Shown here piece after piece: positions 12,797 to 14,017 of a stretch of DNA of 14,017 nucleotides (within the stretch, counting starts at the first letter, position 1; the number at the start of each line of letters is the position of its first letter). The stretch covers positions 1 to 14,017 of the forward strand of contig JBDTLH010000134.1 of the NCBI GenBank assembly GCA_039934875.1. The letters run 5' to 3'. The notes below the pieces were generated by a model, which had not been told where the DNA came from, did not search any database, and saw nothing but the letters and a program-made list of their open reading frames with translations. A program made the translations under genes and the position numbers. This DNA comes from JBDTLH01 sp039934875 (GTDB lineage Bacteria; Acidobacteriota; Terriglobia; Terriglobales; Acidobacteriaceae).

Positions 12797-12874
12797 GTGC
12801 CTTATCCAATCCAACTGCCTCCTGCGAGCGTAACCAATACGCAGCACAAATTCATTAACACGCAGGAGAATAAG

Positions 12875-13426
12875 ATGTCCAGTCGTTTGTTGGCAATTTT
12901 CGCGGTTACCATGCTTTGCTTTGCTTCGGCATTTGCAGCCAGTGATCCGATGGTGGGCGGCGCCGCTATGTCGCCCAAGAAGAACATCATCCAGAACGCT
13001 ATGAATTCCAAAGACCACACCACTCTGGTCGCGGCAGTCAAGGCTGCGGGCCTGGTGGACACCCTCGAAGGCCCCGGTCCCTTCACCGTATTCGCTCCCA
13101 CCAACGAAGCGTTTGCCAAGCTGCCCGCCGGCACCGTGAAAAATCTGCTCAAGCCGGAAAATAAGGCCACGCTGGTCAAAATCCTCACCTATCACGTCGT
13201 CTCCGGCAAATTGAGCGCGAAAGATCTGATGAAGATGATCAAGGACGGCAACGGCACCGCGACCCTCACCACCGTCGAAGGCGGCAAGCTGATGGCCTCC
13301 TCGCCCAACGGCAAGTCCATTCAACTCAAGGACGAAAAAGGCGACACTGCCAACGTAACCATCGCCAATGTCTTCCAGTCCAACGGAGTCATCCACGTGA
13401 TTGACACGGTTCTGATGCCTGAGTAA
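12875..13426 (+). CDS. Secreted fasciclin (FAS1)-domain protein
   Basis: From ATG 12875 the protein has 183 residues, with a good AGGAG site 6 nt upstream; the frame open from 12797 is leader only. Residues 1-22 are a signal peptide (LLAIFAVTMLCFASAFA-A). Residues ~35-182 are one FAS1 domain: 'LVAAVKAAGLVDTLEGPGPFTVFAPTNEAFAKLP' covers the H1 motif (70-80 FTVFAPTNEAF), 'ILTYHVVSGKL' (103-113) is the YH motif, and 'NGVIHVIDTVLMP' (170-182) is the H2 motif. Single-domain FAS1 proteins (MPB70-like) are secreted and linked to adhesion or cell-surface interactions. It is probably monocistronic: its own leader lies upstream and a strong terminator downstream. Confidence 0.95.
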   Translation: MSSRLLAIFAVTMLCFASAFAASDPMVGGAAMSPKKNIIQNAMNSKDHTTLVAAVKAAGLVDTLEGPGPFTVFAPTNEAFAKLPAGTVKNLLKPENKATLVKILTYHVVSGKLSAKDLMKMIKDGNGTATLTTVEGGKLMASSPNGKSIQLKDEKGDTANVTIANVFQSNGVIHVIDTVLMPE

Positions 13427-13448
13427 TTGCCTCATTTTGCGAAACCAA

Positions 13449-13482
13449 GGCGCTTCCCCGTAATGGAGGAGCGCCGTTTTTT
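13449..13482 (+). terminator. Rho-independent terminator after the fasciclin gene
   Basis: GGCGCT (13449-13454) pairs with AGCGCC (13470-13475), extended inward by CC/GG with one bulged T. A G and six T (13477-13482) follow. The position, 23 bp after the fasciclin stop, and the T-run make this a convincing + strand terminator. The last T bases also belong to the stop codon of the convergent SDR. Confidence 0.9.
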
Positions 13483-14017
13483 ATACTTGGTCCAGTCCCA
13501 AGCGCTTGATCAATATCCGTTCGTAACGCTTCCAGGGAACCAGCACCGTGATCCACTTCGCCGCCCAGATCATTTTGCCCACCGGATAACGCAGCCCCGG
13601 CTCCGGATCGAGCGCGATCTTCACCACCGTTGCAGCTACCGCGGCGGGGTCCTCTTTGGCGTGGCTCTTGATTAACTCTTGAAAACGCTTCGCGCGCCCC
13701 GCATTCGGAGATTTGAATGTCGCCGCCGCGACCCGCGAACTCCGCGTCCAGATGTCCGAATCATGCGACCCCGGTTCAATCAGCGACACGTGAATGCCCA
13801 GCGGAAGGCATTCCATGCGCAGCGCCTCGCTCCAGCCCTCTAATGCCCACTTGGACGCGCCATACGCGCCCAGCATCGGAATCGCCCGGATGCCCGACGC
13901 CGACGACATCATGAGTATCTTGCCGCTGCGCTGGCCGCGCATCACCGGCAGCACCGCCTGCGTGACGGATACCTGCCCAAAAAAATTCGTCTCGAACTGC
14001 GAGCGCAATTCATCGAG
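13481..14017 (-). CDS. Short-chain dehydrogenase/reductase (N-terminus outside window)
   Basis: The frame runs off the right edge, so the Rossmann glycine motif and the N-terminus are missing; 178 residues remain. The visible part is a classical SDR: 'NFFGQVSVTQAVLPVM' (the family's central helix), 'GKILMMSSASG' containing the catalytic Ser, and 'GAYGASKWALEGWSEALRMEC' with the catalytic Tyr and Lys (YxxxK). 'GIHVSLIEPGSHDSDI' follows, the usual P-G loop after beta-6. The tail (YPVGKMIWAAKWITVLVPWKRYERIL) is basic and hydrophobic, typical of retinol-dehydrogenase-like, possibly membrane-associated SDRs. Substrate is unknown. It converges on the fasciclin gene, sharing the T-run of its terminator. 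The TTG at 14008 is an internal Leu, not a start. Confidence 0.9.
   Translation of the reverse strand, partial: LDELRSQFETNFFGQVSVTQAVLPVMRGQRSGKILMMSSASGIRAIPMLGAYGASKWALEGWSEALRMECLPLGIHVSLIEPGSHDSDIWTRSSRVAAATFKSPNAGRAKRFQELIKSHAKEDPAAVAATVVKIALDPEPGLRYPVGKMIWAAKWITVLVPWKRYERILIKRLGLDQV

Noticed and set aside
12698..13435. Minus-strand open frame of 245 codons over the fasciclin gene
   Set aside because: The plus-strand fasciclin gene has a signal peptide, a good ribosome-binding site, a complete FAS1 domain and a terminator. The antisense frame has none of these.
1..14017. CRISPR array, toxin-antitoxin pair, defence or secondary-metabolite cluster
   Set aside because: No regularly spaced repeats, cas genes, toxin-antitoxin-like small gene pairs, synthases or transposases were found on reading both strands.

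Overview
This window looks like ordinary chromosome from an Acidobacteriota-type bacterium. It is a moderately high-GC genome with short, mostly operonic genes. It carries secreted or surface proteins typical of that phylum: tandem DUF5666-like repeats, carboxypeptidase-regulatory/TPR proteins, zinc-ribbon membrane proteins, a fasciclin-domain protein and a GH99-like lipoprotein. It also has repeat-like intergenic DNA. The taxonomic call is inferred from gene content and style, because no rRNA is present.

Layout. 1-1134 (+) is the 3' part of a proline-rich protein with three DUF5666-like repeats. 1302-2098 (-) holds a small HTH DNA-binding protein followed by a zinc-ribbon membrane protein. 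Across a 304-bp divergent intergenic region lies a zinc-ribbon/PspC membrane protein (2403-2702, +). A secreted carboxypeptidase-regulatory/TPR protein (2804-3778, -) diverges from aroA (EPSP synthase), which is followed by a frataxin/CyaY-like gene (3916-5561, +). A repeat-like, inverted-repeat-rich gap separates cyaY from a convergent GH99-like lipoprotein (5697-6710, -). Next come tRNA-Asp(GTC) at 6861-6937, then a stand-alone receiver protein and a pteridine-reductase-like SDR in one operon (7042-8139, +). Convergent to these, with stop codons that abut exactly, is a two-gene operon: a shrunken pyruvate-dehydrogenase-E1-alpha-like protein and a secreted hypothetical protein (8140-9363, -). 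Divergent from it is a tightly overlapping operon tlyA-nadK-amidohydrolase (9409-12741, +). The window closes with a secreted fasciclin-domain protein and its clear terminator (12875-13482, +), and a second SDR cut by the right edge (13481-14017, -).

Housekeeping functions present are shikimate-pathway step 6 (aroA), iron/Fe-S handling (frataxin-like), rRNA 2'-O-methylation (tlyA), NADP synthesis (nadK) and Asp decoding. The rest is sensing or surface biology. No CRISPR array, phage, transposase or defence island is visible. The most unusual item is the 202-residue E1-alpha-like protein, which keeps the fold-flanking motifs of the family but has lost the GDG...N thiamine-diphosphate motif. 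It is followed 21 bp later by a secreted protein of unknown family.
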